Part shown: positions 24,906 through 44,691 of the stretch, in pieces
Layout of the letters: every line of letters begins with the position of its first letter
Position numbering within the stretch: the first letter of the stretch is position 1
Source of the DNA: Trochalopteron elliotii
Lineage: Eukaryota; Chordata; Aves; Passeriformes; Leiothrichidae
Reading direction: 5' to 3'
NCBI GenBank assembly: GCA_024734555.1
Contig: JANPWX010000038.1
Coordinates: 562,668 to 626,667, forward strand
Length of the DNA: 64,000 nt
The notes under the pieces: generated by a model
What the model saw: the letters and a program-made list of their open reading frames with translations, nothing else
Database searches by the model: none
Told to the model about the DNA's origin: nothing
Made by a program: the position numbers and the translations under genes

Positions 24906-27900
24906 CTCTGATCAGAGCTGCAGATGGACATTAAATGAGGTTTGCTCACCTTTTTCTGCTGAAGATGGTTGCCTTGACAGTGGAGATGTCTGAACCCTGG
25001 TCAGTCTTTCTCCAGGAAGCTAGTTAAAGCACAGCAGTATTAAGTGAGTAATTAATTCCCAGTAGCCTGGTGGTTAGGGAAGGTAGGACTATGGGGTTAG
25101 GAGAGGGAAGTGGGAGAGGGAAGAAACTTGTGGTTCTATCTGGCTTTTGGTCCCTGATTCACTGTCACTAGTGTCACAGGGGAGATCTTGTGAGCATCTA
25201 GTCTGCCACTTTCTTCACTGATTTGGCAAGGACCTGACCTGAAAAGTCAGTTACTTACCAAGTCCTGTCTGTAATAACTCTCAAGCAGTACTGTGAGTAG
25301 CAAGGGACATTGTGTTGTTCCCTGTTATCTTCTTCCAACAAATAGTAAACTCAACCAGCATGACAAGCTTGCATTCATTATTGCAAGTACAGAATACCTC
25401 AATTTATTTCATATTAAACTTTCTACCACCGTGCTAGAGTACCCTGCTCGCTACACTTGACCTAAGGACATCAGCACATCAAGGTTTTGTGGTAACAAGC
25501 AAACAAAGCACCAAGATTCTTGCAGAAATGAGTTAAATTTTTGTACATACATAAGGGATGCAGCATTCCATATATGCAGTCAATATTCTACTAGGGAAGA
25601 GAGGCAACATGGACTGGTAAAGGTGAAATGGAAAGAGAAAATGAGAGAGAAGCAGGAGTTTTAGATAAACTACTCAACCCACACCTGCCATACGAATTCA
25701 GGCCATTCATTTCTTTTCCTTCCTTCTTGGTCACTGAAGGATGTACAATTCTAGGGATCCCAACCAATTTGTTAAGCATCTGTGCAGTGCCTAGATATGG
25801 ACACCCAGTTTGCCCCTGGAGTGTCTCAGTCCTTAGTGCAAACACAGCAATTAATAAGCCTTCTGTTTGTCTGTTTCCTAATTTAAGTTCTAGAACAAAA
25901 ATTGTCTATTCTTACTTTTTTTTTGCTCTGCTCTGTCAGCTTGAAGCCTAAATCATGAATTTTGAGCCATGTAACTTTTCTCATTAGAGAGAAAACTCTA
26001 TCACCAGCCTCTGTGACTTCAGAAGGTCCTGAATGTAATCATCTCCAGTAATTAGATCTAAGGACAGAACACTTGGGACTCTGCAATTCATGAAACTTTC
26101 AATACGTTACAAATCATAATTTACCCAGCTTTTAAAATGATGGCATTTTCAAATGTATATGAATTAATTTAAAAAGCCTCATTGGGCCTTTAATTTAAGA
26201 AGAGCAACAAAATAATCCATTGCTCACCTGGTGCCATATCACAGGCACTTGCTAAGGGACACAGGGACTGAAGGATAATGACAGGAAATCAAAGGCATTT
26301 GAACACAATAATTAGGAGAACTTTCCTATAGATTGGTAACTTTAAATCCATTAACTCTAGCATCCAAGGTGGAAACTATGTGCCTGATGTGGCCTGGGCA
26401 CTTCCATGGGTACCATCTCCTGTGGAGCCACTTGTGGGTATAACAAGGCACATCTTTGGGGACAATCAGTGTAATGATGCTCTTTGCTATCAATTCACCT
26501 CTTCTTGTGAAACTTTGAGAAAGTAATTCCTTCATCAAGTTTGGTTGAGCTTAGACAGCAGGTTGAAATAGTAAGGAGGGCAGTAGGATCAGATGGGTAT
26601 GCATTATGCATGAAATGTCATTGCAAAAGCTTCAATTTTTACAAACTGTATAGTAATAATGAGGAAAAATAGTGGGCAAAGAATAGGAAAAGTTTGAAGA
26701 TGTCTTCTGGAAAGAAGGTGTCACTGAGGCCTTTGTATCTAGGGGTTTATGCGCAGTAAGTTTTGGGGAAAATTGCTTAAGCTCCATGTTGGTTTTCTGA
26801 GGCTGTATAGAGTGTTAAGATTTGGGGGTTTTTTATGTCGTTTTTTTTCTCTTTTGTCTGGTTTTGTGTTTTGTGTTGGGTTTTGTTTGTTTGTTTTGGG
26901 TTTTTTGGGGTTTTTTTTTTTATACTACAGGATCAAGTGCCTGGAGGTTATACACTAATCCTATAAACCATGGGGAAAAGGGAGGCTTTTGCACTGAATT
27001 ATTTAACTTTCCAGTTCTTGATATAGGAAACAATTTCATTATTTTTAAGGATTTGTCTTCGTAGGAGACAAGAGTTAATAACTAACAACCCTATAATAAA
27101 TGGTTTTACTCTGCACTAACAATATTAACACAGTATTTAAATAAGAACAATGTGTTTAAATGCATTTTTATTTCATATACATACATATGTTAGAAAATAC
27201 CTATGTTGTTTTTCAAATAGTTCAACAGAAAACAAATACTAAACACTAAAATTCATGTTACTGAAGTTCCAAAGAAAGAGAATGGAAATAAATATTGGTG
27301 TGAATTACAGTGCTAAATCTTCCTGTAAGGTACATAAGGGGTTTTTTTGTGTTTTGTTTTTTTTTTTTTTTTTCAATTCCATTTGTTCATTAAGTTTAGG
27401 TCAATGTTTAATACAATAAAAGTCAAGAAATCCTGACAGAACTGGAGAGAGCAAAGCCGGGTTTCTTATTTTAGGGCGTTGTTTTTTCTCCAATAATGCT
27501 AAAGAGCAATGGAAGGATGAGATCTTTTAAATTAAAATGTGGAACAACATAGGAACCGATTTTTTTTATAAAACTTCGATAATTGATATTGCCTTCATTG
27601 AGGAAGTTTACTGTGAATAAAAATGTATCTAGAGAAACTTAAATATTATAAATAAATAAAACAATAATTTAATCATAAATAATAAAGGGAAAAATAATAA
27701 TGATCTGTAATTTTAACTGAATTTCAGATTCTGTGTGTAGAGACCTAAACATAAGCCTAAGAAACACTTTGTTCACTTTTCCAAAACAATGACAATGTAA
27801 AAAACTAAAAACATTGGTAGCGCATCCTTTGGCTTTGCAAAATATAAGAACAAGGTAAAGTATTAAGACTTGCTTATACAAAAGATTGTGTATTTAAATG

Positions 27901-28564
27901 TTTCATATTATTTTGTGCATATCCATGTGTATGTACATGCAAAATGTTTTCTCTCTCTTTGAGAAAGAAAAAGACACAAATCAAAAAAAATCTTCTGAGC
28001 CATGATTAACATCCATTTACCCTAGGCTACTGAAATTATGGTGAAAATAGGGGCATCAGAATTCATTTAACAATGTATCTTACGTCCTGTAATTACAAGC
28101 ACAAAACACTGCACCGTGAATAGAAAATTATTTTTTCCTCAGAATGAGCCCATATACACAGGTCCTGAATTACATCCTCCTCACTCTCCAAAGATTTCAC
28201 TATGCAATTTTAAATATTATTTAACTACTATGATCAAGACGGTAATAACACTTTTCTGAAGTTTATATTGCCAAAATCTCTATTATAGATGCAACAGTAA
28301 TGTAAAAATAAAAAAATTATTAAAAGTAGTGGAACTTGTAGACATCTCATATACAAAAAGGCAACCTCTACTTCCCTCTAAGGCAAAATATGTGCATCAA
28401 AATCTCTGCAGAGCTTGCAGGGCAAAGAAATTGATATTTTCAAAGAGAGATTTTCAGAGGTTTTTTAAAGAAAACCAGTCTTCTTTCCAACATTTTGAAA
28501 AAAGCTTCATTATAGATACCTTATTTAGGATATTTTAGATTAAATTAAGTCATTTATTTCTATT
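24906..28564. other. Gene-free upstream DNA with T/G-rich tracts
   Basis: AT-rich non-coding DNA. A conspicuous T/G-rich low-complexity stretch spans about 26820-26921 and a T-run of about 17 lies at 27357-27373. The open frames over 26749-27064 are products of this low-complexity DNA. No gene recognised. Confidence 0.6.
26820..26921. repeat. T/G-rich low-complexity tract
   Basis: Runs of T separated by GG and GGG dominate about 100 bases on the + strand (A/C-rich on the other). Several GGG groups occur, but their spacing is too irregular to claim a G-quadruplex. Confidence 0.8.
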
Positions 28565-29126
28565 TGTCGTGGTTTAACTCCAGATGTAATCTCAGCTCCA
28601 TGCAGTCACTTGTTCCCTCACTGGTGCGGTGGTGGTGAGAATTGGAAGAGCAAAAGTGACAAAATTCACAGGTTGAGATAAAGACAGTTTAATAGGTAAA
28701 GCAAAAGCAGCACACATAAGCAAAGCAAAACAAGGAATGCATTCACCCCTTCCCACGGGCAGGCAGGTGTTCAGCCATCCCCATGGACGCATGGCTCCAT
28801 CACACGCAATGGTGACTTGGGAAGACAAACTCCAGACTTATTCTTCATCACTCCTCACTATTCTTTCCCCAGCTTTACACCCTAGCCATGATGCCATACA
28901 GTATGGTGTGGGGTCAGTTGGGATCAGCTGATCTGGCTGTGTCCCCTCCCAGCTTCTTAAACTCCCAGCCTCCTTGCTGCTGGCTGGGGTGAGAACCAGA
29001 AAAGGTCTGTGCAAGCTCTGCTCAGCTAAAATGAAAATTTCCCTGAATTATCAACACTGTTTTCCGTACAAATCAAAACCACCTACGGTGAAGGAAATTA
29101 ATGCCACCCCAGTCAAAACCAGCATA
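28565..29126 (-). mobile_element. Solo LTR of an avian endogenous retrovirus (ERVL-like), minus orientation
   Basis: The whole segment matches an LTR family I recall as widespread in bird genomes. On the + strand it opens with tgtcgtggtttaac and closes with tcaaaaccagcata. Read on the minus strand this is a TG...CA-type LTR. On that strand a poly(A) signal ATTAAA (+ strand tttaat at 28688-28693) precedes the R-U5-like end. The segment is about 562 bp, full LTR length, with no internal retroviral sequence on either side, so it is a solo LTR left by recombination. The 5-bp flanks (ctatt before, gcatt after) are similar but not identical, so I do not claim a clean target-site duplication. It lies about 4-5 kb upstream of the VWC2 leader, in opposite orientation. 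Confidence 0.85.
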
Positions 29127-30434
29127 GCATTAGATTTATATTTTGCTTAATAATGAGACAAATCATAAGCTGAAGAGGAGTTCCTAGAACATAAATCAGT
29201 AGCAGCAAAGATCTTGTTTAAAAGATGTTTTCTAAACCAATGACTTCTAAAGTTCAAATCTCCCCTTGGTCTACAGAGGTTTTTTTTGTTTTGTTTTTTT
29301 GGGTTTTTGTTTTTTTTTTTGCATTACTGGTAATAAGCAAAGCTTAAACCAAAACCTCATTATTATTTATTACCCAGCATGCAAACTGATTTACAGAATT
29401 GTAGGAGAGTATTGAAGATACTAAACTCTAAATGAAAGAGGGGGGGGTTAAGTTTTCATGAACATAAAGCATACCAATATTTGTGAAAAAATTAAATAAT
29501 TTTAAATAATTTTAAATTAATTTTAAATAACTTAAAAACAATTAAAGAAGACAATTGTAAGTACAACTTGTGCAATACTGTGTAATACTTCTTCAATAAT
29601 TACTTATCAGAACTAAACAGGCATCAGAAAAGTGAAAAAAGAATGTGCAGGAATGTGTCTTGAGTATCCTTTGACAAGTGGCATAAAGAAAACAAGCAAT
29701 AAAAATGAAAAGATGAAAGCTAACCTACTTTAAAAATAGTTATGGAAGCTTGCTTTTCTTTATTTATTTTTAAGAGTTGTTTAAACTGCTTATTCATAAT
29801 TGAGCCTTTCAAATGTACATGATTTGTTAGAGTAATATGTACTTTAGTTTTGTCTCTCTCTTTCTGTCTTCAGACTGACTGCTATTTGAAGGTCTTATTT
29901 TATATGGCTGGACTAATGCTATTGCACAAATTGCCACCTTTTGAAGGCTGTGATTTCAGCCTGCCTGAACAACTGCCACTTTAGCACCACAACAAAAAAA
30001 TACCTTTCATGTAACAACTCCCTTCCTTTCAGAAGGAATAATGAAACAAAGCAAAACAAAAAGGCACAACCATCCCTTTTCCCAGTGGATCCACAGGCTT
30101 TAGGGACACCTCCTTCCCTCTCACCTTCCAGAGTTTCAGAGCTGCTGCACCGACACGGGCACTGCAGCACACAGCTGCTGTGACACCTCTCCCCCCGAGC
30201 ACGCCCCCTCCTCGCCCTGGGCTTTGCAGATAATCCCAAACCAAAGCCAACCTCGCTGTTCTGTGCGGCTTTCCAACACCCACACCCTCTCCCCACTTGC
30301 ACTGGGGCTCCTCTTCAGCTCTTCCTGCCCTGCCCAGCTTTACAGGGTCCCATGGAGTTTCCTCCTCTTTTCTCTCCATCTCCTCACTGGAGGCAGGGGA
30401 CACTTCCTTCAATAAAATGGTCCCTGCATGAGAA

Positions 30435-30462
30435 CACGTGAAAGGATTGGATGTTTCACGTG
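30435..30462. promoter_or_regulatory. Two CACGTG E-boxes in a perfect inverted repeat
   Basis: CACGTGAAA at 30435-30443 and TTTCACGTG at 30454-30462 are exact reverse complements separated by 10 bases. The two CACGTG cores are 22 bp centre to centre, about two helical turns, which would place two bHLH-zip dimers (MYC/MAX, USF or MITF/TFE type) on the same DNA face. The site lies about 3.4 kb upstream of the VWC2 start codon, next to a GC-rich patch. Binding is inferred from the motif only. Confidence 0.45.
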
Positions 30463-31766
30463 ACTCCCTGGAGTGCAGGGTTGCATGTCTACACTGTATG
30501 TGCATATCCAAGACTTTATCCATATATTAGACTAAAAGTGGTTGTCTTCAGTACTCTCAGATGTCCAGATCAGGTCTGCCTAGCTGAGAGGTTTAGGTTG
30601 TAACTACCCAGTCAGAGAACCAATTTTAACTTGGCAAAAGATGCTACATTTCAAATCTTCTTGTTCATATAAAGGTCACTCTTTAAAAATATTCATCAAA
30701 ATTTCAGTCCCTCTAATCTACAGGAGTAGATGTTTAATTAAATATTTTTGACTAATAGCCAGCTATCTTCAGCATGGATATCCACTCTCACTTTCTTGAG
30801 TCTGGTCTAATGGAGATGGTCAGCCTAAGTTATTCCTTGCCAGAACAATTTTTATTTCAATTACAGAGCTCCCTTTTGTTTTCCATTCAACTGCATCCTA
30901 TAAAATTAGGCTAATTCTTAGTAAAACCAAACTAAAACAGTGAGAACTGTTTTCTGAATGCTGGATGCTGAAGATCTCAGATTTTTTTCCAAAGTTTCAC
31001 CTGGGAATGCATGAAAATGTCAGAACCATAAATTGGCTTTTCTCTGCTCTTTATCACAGACATAGCACTGCCTTCCCAAGGCCCTTATTTTCTTCTGCCT
31101 TGCTCTAGCCACAAGCAGCTGCTGAACAGCAATGCTCACTGGCTTTTGAACTCGAAAGTATATCCATCATTCAAGTTGTTCTTCTACAATTAGCAATGGG
31201 GTGAACTGCTCACCCTAAGTCAGGGTTTAAACTATATAAGGCATAAAATGTTTCAGGTTTAGACATGGCAAAGATTGAATTCTTTATTCAGAGGTAATGA
31301 AATGGTAATTTGAAAGGAAGTACTTTTTTATTAGTCAGATAAGGAGAAAAGTCTATCTTAACTCCTTAGGAATTTGTCTAGAAACCCTCTAGCAATATGG
31401 AATTTCATTTTATTAGTGCAACCTATGGAAAAACTTGACTTCTTCATATTCTTCAAAACCTATGTCTTCTATTTTAAAGTTTCAGAGAATCAAAGCATCA
31501 TTCAAGCTGGTGAACATCTGAATGGAAGATATGAGGCCATTTCAAGAGAAATATTTTTGAAAATTAGACAGGAGTCAATACTTTTTAATAGCAACAAGCC
31601 AGCAGCCAAAAGAGTTTAGTACCTGCATCCTGTGGAAGAATTTAAGTATCTGGGTTGTCACAAATAACAGGCACTCAGGAAGGTACTTAACAATGAAACA
31701 TTAGTATCCAGCAGATTTTCATTGCTCACTTGAGTACTGACATTGCAGTGCTGCCATTTCAATGGG

Positions 31767-31785
31767 AAAAAAAAAAAAAAAAAAA
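31767..31785. repeat. Poly-A run (19)
   Basis: Uninterrupted A-run followed by an A/C-rich stretch (to about 31815). Simple sequence, possibly the tail of an unrecognised old retroposon. Confidence 0.8.
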
Positions 31786-32325
31786 CAAAACCCACAAAAT
31801 CCAAAAACCAAAACAATCCTGAAAATTATACCTAGCCTAAAAATTTCAGATACAGTGCCAAACACATTGGGAAATCCAGCCCCAGTCATGAGTAGGGCAC
31901 AGCGGATGTTAAAGCACTACTGCAGCAGAGGGTTAGTGCAGCTGGGACTGTTCTGGAACATCTGTAAAGCAAAATTCAGAAAAGAAGATTATCCTGGTTA
32001 GTTATCTAATGGAGCTCAAAAATAAATAACTACATAAATAAATAACCTTTTGAGCACCAAGCCCTTGCTTAGATCCTAAACAAAAGTACCTCTAGCTTTT
32101 CTTGTGCATTTGTGTCCCAACGCTCTTTCAGCAGTCATTTCATAACAGACCATTCTGCCTTTTCTTTCTTTTTGTATCAAAAAAAAGTCTGAAGGAGAAA
32201 AATGCAACTACAATTAACTTCAAAACTGTCCGTCAGCCATGCAAAATCATAAGTGAGTGTTTCAACTAGTAAACCACGTACCACTTCGCTGCTAGAGCAG
32301 GCTAGCAGGGGAGCGCTAACGCACA

Positions 32326-33250
32326 CTACTGCGTGATGCTGCGGCGAGGGCAGCCACAGATGGGCACAGCCCGCCCGTCCCGACCAAACGCTGCTCGGCC
32401 GCCCCTGCCCGCGCCCGGGGCGGGTCGGCCACCGGCTCNNNNNNNNNNNNNNNNNNNNNNNNNNNNNNNNNNNNNNNNNNNNNNNNNNNNNNNNNNNNNN
32501 NNNNNNNNNNNNNNNNNNNNNNNNNNNNNNNNNNNNNNNNNNNNNNNNNNNNNNNNNNNNNNNNNNNNNNNNNNNNNNNNNNNNNNNNNNNNNNNNNNNN
32601 NNNNNNNNNNNNNNNNNNNNNNNNNNNNNNNNNNNNNNNNNNNNNNNNNNNNNNNNNNNNNNNNNNNNNNNNNNNNNNNNNNNNNNNNNNNNNNNNNNNN
32701 NNNNNNNNNNNNNNNNNNNNNNNNNNNNNNNNNNNNNNNNNNNNNNNNNNNNNNNNNNNNNNNNNNNNNNNNNNNNNNNNNNNNNNNNNNNNNNNNNNNN
32801 NNNNNNNNNNNNNNNNNNNNNNNNNNNNNNNNNNNCCGGGCAGCGCAGCGCTGCCGGGCGGGCGGAGCGCGGTGCCCCGCGGTGCCCTCGCCGAGGGCCG
32901 GGGAGAGGCTTTTAAATGGCTTTGGGGAGCGATACCGCGGAGGTGGGGTTGTGCCGGGAGGCTGCAGCAGCATTGCTTGTCGTGGCCGGTGTAGTGTACG
33001 TATGTTGGCTTGGGGTTTTGGGGTTTTTTTTTTTCGATTTGGTGTGCAGTGTTGCAGGGAGAGGAGCCGGGAGCGCCGCCGAACTCCTGAAGGATGCGGG
33101 TTAAATGAGTCTCGGCTGCGGAAACTCGGAGCGGCTCTATCTTGTCTTTCGAACACGGGCGAGGAAGAGGGGGTGGTGTGTGCGGGTTTGGGTAGTTCGG
33201 AAGGAAGGTAGTTTGTCTCTGCTCGCTTTAGTGTGCTTGGTTTTAGTTGT
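32326..33250 (+). promoter_or_regulatory. VWC2: CpG island promoter region of VWC2 (interrupted by a gap)
   Basis: GC content and CpG frequency rise sharply at about 32326 and fall after about 33250. Both sides of the N gap are typical CpG-island DNA, with GGGCGGG/CCGCCC-type Sp/KLF sites at 32410-32425 and 32855-32862. CpG islands at this position mark promoters of neural developmental genes. The first, non-coding exon of VWC2 probably lies in or beside the gap. Transcription start and first splice donor cannot be placed from the sequence. Confidence 0.75.
32439..32835. other. Assembly gap (397 N)
   Basis: A run of 397 unresolved bases inside the CpG island. Open frames that read through it (32326-33211 on both strands) are artefacts. 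Sequence lost here is probably very GC-rich and may contain promoter and 5'UTR. Confidence 0.99.
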
Positions 33251-33584
33251 CTGTAACAGAAACGTGCTCGTTGGCAGGTATTTAAACAAAACCCAAACCA
33301 GCGTACTTCAGACTGAATAAGAGGTTAAGGAAAACCATCGTGTGTGCAGACAGGGAATAGCACTCAACTGGGTAATTTCTATTCCGGACCCTGCTGGATT
33401 TTGGGGAGCTCCATTTAATTCATCGGGCGTCCGTCCTCTTCACATGTTGTCATTTGAAAGTTAAAAATAACTCCCAAGCGCTCTGAGTTTTGCCTCCACC
33501 TGCTTTTGCAAGCGCTGACTCCCCGGAGTTCTGCGTGGTGCTCACTTGGAGCCGAAGACGCCCGGTCGGTGTCCAGAGCCCTGC

Positions 33585-33594
33585 TATATATAAG
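33585..33594 (+). promoter_or_regulatory. VWC2: TATA-like box in the VWC2 leader region
   Basis: The sequence tatatataag stands alone in GC-rich DNA about 250 bp upstream of the VWC2 ATG. If used, transcription would start near 33615-33625, in the gcagcagcagg segment. This would be a proximal promoter distinct from the CpG-island start. It is a motif match only. Confidence 0.4.
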
Positions 33595-33750
33595 ACTTGG
33601 CAGAGCGGGGGAGGAGGAGGAGGGCTGCAGCAGCAGGCTGTTTGCCTTTTGCATAAACTACCGAGGCAGGTTGCATATTGTTTGAGATGTTGCATCGGTG
33701 GAGGCGAGGCGGGGTGCGGGGGGGAAGAAGTGCAGAAGCTGAAGTATTCC

Positions 33751-33768
33751 TAATCCTTCTTTTCCTAG
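33751..33768 (+). other. VWC2: Candidate 5'UTR splice acceptor of the first coding exon
   Basis: A branch-point-like ctaat is followed by a pyrimidine tract and AG at 33767-33768. The exon would begin at 33769, 68 bases before the start codon. This fits a model in which a non-coding exon in the CpG island is spliced to the first coding exon. Its use competes with the idea that transcripts starting at the TATA-like box run unspliced through it. Confidence 0.5.
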
Positions 33769-33781
33769 GGACTGTGGATCT

Positions 33782-33805
33782 ATGAAGCGCTTCCCTCCGA
33801 TGTGA
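33782..33805 (+). other. uORF 1 of the VWC2 leader (7 codons)
   Basis: ATG at 33782 opens a frame reading MKRFPPM, then TGA at 33803-33805. The ATG has T at -3, a weak context. It sits 55 bases before the VWC2 start in any transcript that includes 33769-33836. Confidence 0.6.
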
Positions 33806-41307
<7,502 letters not shown>

Positions 41308-44300
41308 TAGGAGGAGGCCTCTGTCAGAAAGATCCATGTTGCTCTGTTCTGCTTTTGAAAAATAATTGAGATATTTTTCTTTTTCCTCGAAGGGAGATGG
41401 AGAAGAGTTGTGTGTGGATGGTGTAATCCTGTTGTGAGGAATCAGGTCTCCCTTGACTGGGGTGGACTCAATTATGATCTACGGGGATTTTTGTTACCCA
41501 AGAGACAATCAGGATGTTAATACCAGCTGTTCATGTATCTCTTGGATATATAATTTGCACGAACTCATTGTAGCTGTGTTTCATATAGGCATGCAAAATG
41601 AAACTCCAGCTCTTCTATCCACCTTTCAACATGAGCAAGAAAAGCTACTTTTGTTCTCCATTCGTATTTGTTTCCCTTTCAGATATTCTTCTACTTTTTT
41701 TTCCTTAAGGCAAATCAAATGTACCTTATTGAGCTCATCTAATTTTCATAACTAAATGAATTAAACTCCCAAGTTTAATTGAATATTTTTTGTACCTAAA
41801 TTAGATAGAAAGTCTCTCTACTCTCAGCAAGGGCTTGCATTAGATCAAAGTCTTAGTCTATTTAGAGGAAAGAAATTACATGACATACTAGCTCATCACT
41901 TATAAAGAAGAAATGATAATTTATTAATAGAAATGAAAGCTGCAAAATCTCAAATGAAATTATATTTAAAATTAAAAAAGACATGTAAAAATACTCAGAT
42001 AATGTGCACACATCTATTATTTCTCTTGAATAGGTAGGTTTCATTACATTACCTAAAACAAACTGCTTAAAATTGTGGGAAAGTTGGGGGAGGAGAGTGT
42101 ACAGCATATGGTTTCCACAAATTCAACAGTAGATGATAAGGGATTGTTAATTGCATTGGAGGAGTTTCATTTGTATGGATATAAAAGTAATTGCTTCACA
42201 TCCCTTAATTGGTTGTTACAACCCTGAAGGAATTTATTCTTGGCTGTGCAGCTTAAGGGCACTCTCATTTCTGGAGATGAGGACAGGCATTTTTCGAGGC
42301 ATTTAGGGACAGTTCCTGAGAAAGTCTGAATTTGGAAGCTGGTGATGTCATAGCTAGCTAGTCTGAAGGATCCTTTAGCACTTGTTTGATGGCAAGAACG
42401 TTGCTGACATTGTGTGTGACGTGCTCTGCTGCAGTTCTCCAGGTCGAAGTGACTTTAGCTGGCAAACGGTCTGTTTTCAGTGGCAGGGATGGAGTTGCAA
42501 GCAGAATACGTTAAGACTCTCTAGTCTTTCTCTCTGAATTTGTCTAGTGATCTTCACAGTGTTTGGAGCTGAGTTGACCTTTTGTCAGCACACATTCTCC
42601 CACAAGCAGCAATATAATGCACAGTAGTGGTAATCTCCTGTTGATGGGTCTCTTTTGGATTACAGTGGTGTAGCAGTGCAGGGCTTGGCATGGCTGTTCA
42701 CACAGATTCCCTGACACTTTTCCCAGAAACAAGGAAAAGTTACCAAAAATTGTACATTAAACATACCTTTTGTTGTGAGGAAGCTGCCTTTTCAGAGGTG
42801 TTAAGGCTGTATTACCTGAAAGCTGAGTTAAAGCTGAGTTCTGTCAGCAAGAAAAGGATGATCTTGTCCTCAGCCTCTGAATCCCCAATATTACTTGCAT
42901 ATTTCTCCCATATAACTGTGAGCTGGCATCTCTGACCCAGTTTCAGACCAAAGTGACCACATCTGTCTGTTTCTAGTGAGCTGTACTGTCACTTCTCTGC
43001 ATGTCAGAGAACCAGCAGTGGCTCTGCTTGTTAGTTTTTAGATGAAGAAGAAAACCATTAGCAATAACAACAAGACCAAGATAGCTCAAAAGCAGATCTA
43101 CTTTTCTGGTTCAGCAGTTTCAGCACAAATACCACGAAGAAACTTCTCCATCTGGGGAGTGCATTTAAAAAAAAAGTTTGCTTTTAGGGCTTGTTTTCAA
43201 GTATGGTACACGTGCAGTTCTCTAGGAACTTCAGTGAATTGCTGAATGTTTTTAATTCATTTGGACCAAAAACCTACTGAGCAGGAAAACCTAGCCTGCC
43301 TCATTCTCTCATTTTCAAGCCTGCTGGAACAAATGTGCTGTGAATGTGAGTTGGAGAAACAATCACTGCGTTGTGCTTCAGGCTTGATTGTTACAGCGGT
43401 GACATCAGTGACATCATGTTAGTGACACAAAAGAGCTTTGGGTGATATCCAGGGAGCTCAGCCATTTAACCTGAATGGTGGGAAAGGTGGAGTCGTAGAA
43501 AGCATCCAAGTGAGGTAACTGCCGTCATGATCTGCAGTAGACCATGAAGGGGTGGGAGGTGAAGTTTGGTTCTCTACATTTACTAGCATTTGTGTGTTGA
43601 AAATGCACACAGTCAAACTGATTTCCCTCCCTTTCCTGCCACTTCTTAACATACAAGACCTTCCCAGGTTACCTGGTGCAAGATTGCTGGCAGTGACCCA
43701 ACAGTGAGAACTGAGCAACTGCCTCTGTCACTGGTAAGAACGTGTACAAATGCCCAATTAAGAAGTATGGAGGAGATCTACGGAAAGCCTGTGATTATTA
43801 GAAATTAATGAATTCAGTGTCTTGACAGGTGTGAGACCCTGTGCCTTATCTCTTATAGGAAGGCAGGTATGTAGTTGAATTCTCTATTTTCACAAATTTG
43901 CTGGCAACCCTTATGAGATGGGGCAGATGTGTAACTCCACATTGGGCTTACACAGCTGTGCACGTGTGTAGGTACAGGCTTGCTTTGGATGTAAGCAGTG
44001 CTGAATGGAAGACTTGTGGAATTAAAAAATAATTGTATGTGTAGTGTTTAATAATCTTCTATATCACATCCTGACTTTCAAAAAGAAGCCTGGATACAGT
44101 TCCATAGCTGAAGATGTTATTTTCTGCTTTGTGGGCAGGGACAGGGAGTACTTTAAAAAAAACATTTGCTCTGAAAAGTAGTATATAGAAGAGACAAAAG
44201 ATAACACCTCACTGAGAAGATCTTGGGATTAGGAGAATTTTCCTGCTTTTTATGTCTCAAGTCACTGCAGCTGAGGGGGCTGTTTTGTGTTTATCATGTA

Positions 44301-44623
44301 TAAATGCCCTGAAAGGAAGCAGAGTGAAGACAGAGGGGCATGGAGGAGAATTGTCATGTTAAACTTCATGCTTTTGGAAGCCATCAGCACCAGCCACAAG
44401 AAAAAAACATCCAGAAAATTAAATCTGACTTCAGAAAGTTGCATTAAGTAACAGGTGCCCGGTTCAGATCTCCATCCTGCTATACAATATTAGCATTGTG
44501 GTTACTTTTGTGGAAGACATCCCTGTTCACAGTGATACCAATAACCTTATATTCAGGTGCAGACTTTTATACAGTTTGTGCAGAGTTAAGGGTAAAGATA
44601 ATGGGCATACAGTCACTCTTTCA

Positions 44624-44691
44624 TTGGGAAAGGTGTGGATACTTGTCACTGATGCATTTGGGAAAGGTCTGGGAACTTGTCACTGATGTGT
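44624..44691. repeat. Tandem duplication, 34-bp unit x2
   Basis: Two copies of a unit containing gggaaaggt and acttgtcactgatg lie head to tail with period 34 and a few mismatches. A third, more degenerate partial copy may begin upstream. Confidence 0.8.

Larger units (their letters stand above)
29127..32325. other. Gene-free DNA immediately upstream of the VWC2 CpG island
   Basis: Contains a T/G-rich tract at about 29279-29323, a GC-richer patch at about 30090-30420, a symmetric double E-box at 30435-30462, a 19-base A-run at 31767-31785 and AATA/TAAA simple repeats near 32020-32045. Open frames over 29919-30523 come from the GC-richer patch and overlap on both strands. I recognise no protein in them. 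Confidence 0.55.

Noticed and set aside
29919..30523. Overlapping open frames of 127 and 164 codons in a GC-richer patch
   Set aside because: They overlap on opposite strands and in different frames, and none resembles a known protein. The patch is better viewed as possible regulatory DNA.
32326..33211. Open frames of 276 and 292 codons around 32.3-33.2 kb on both strands
   Set aside because: They read through 397 unresolved bases. The flanking parts are low-complexity translations of CpG-island DNA.
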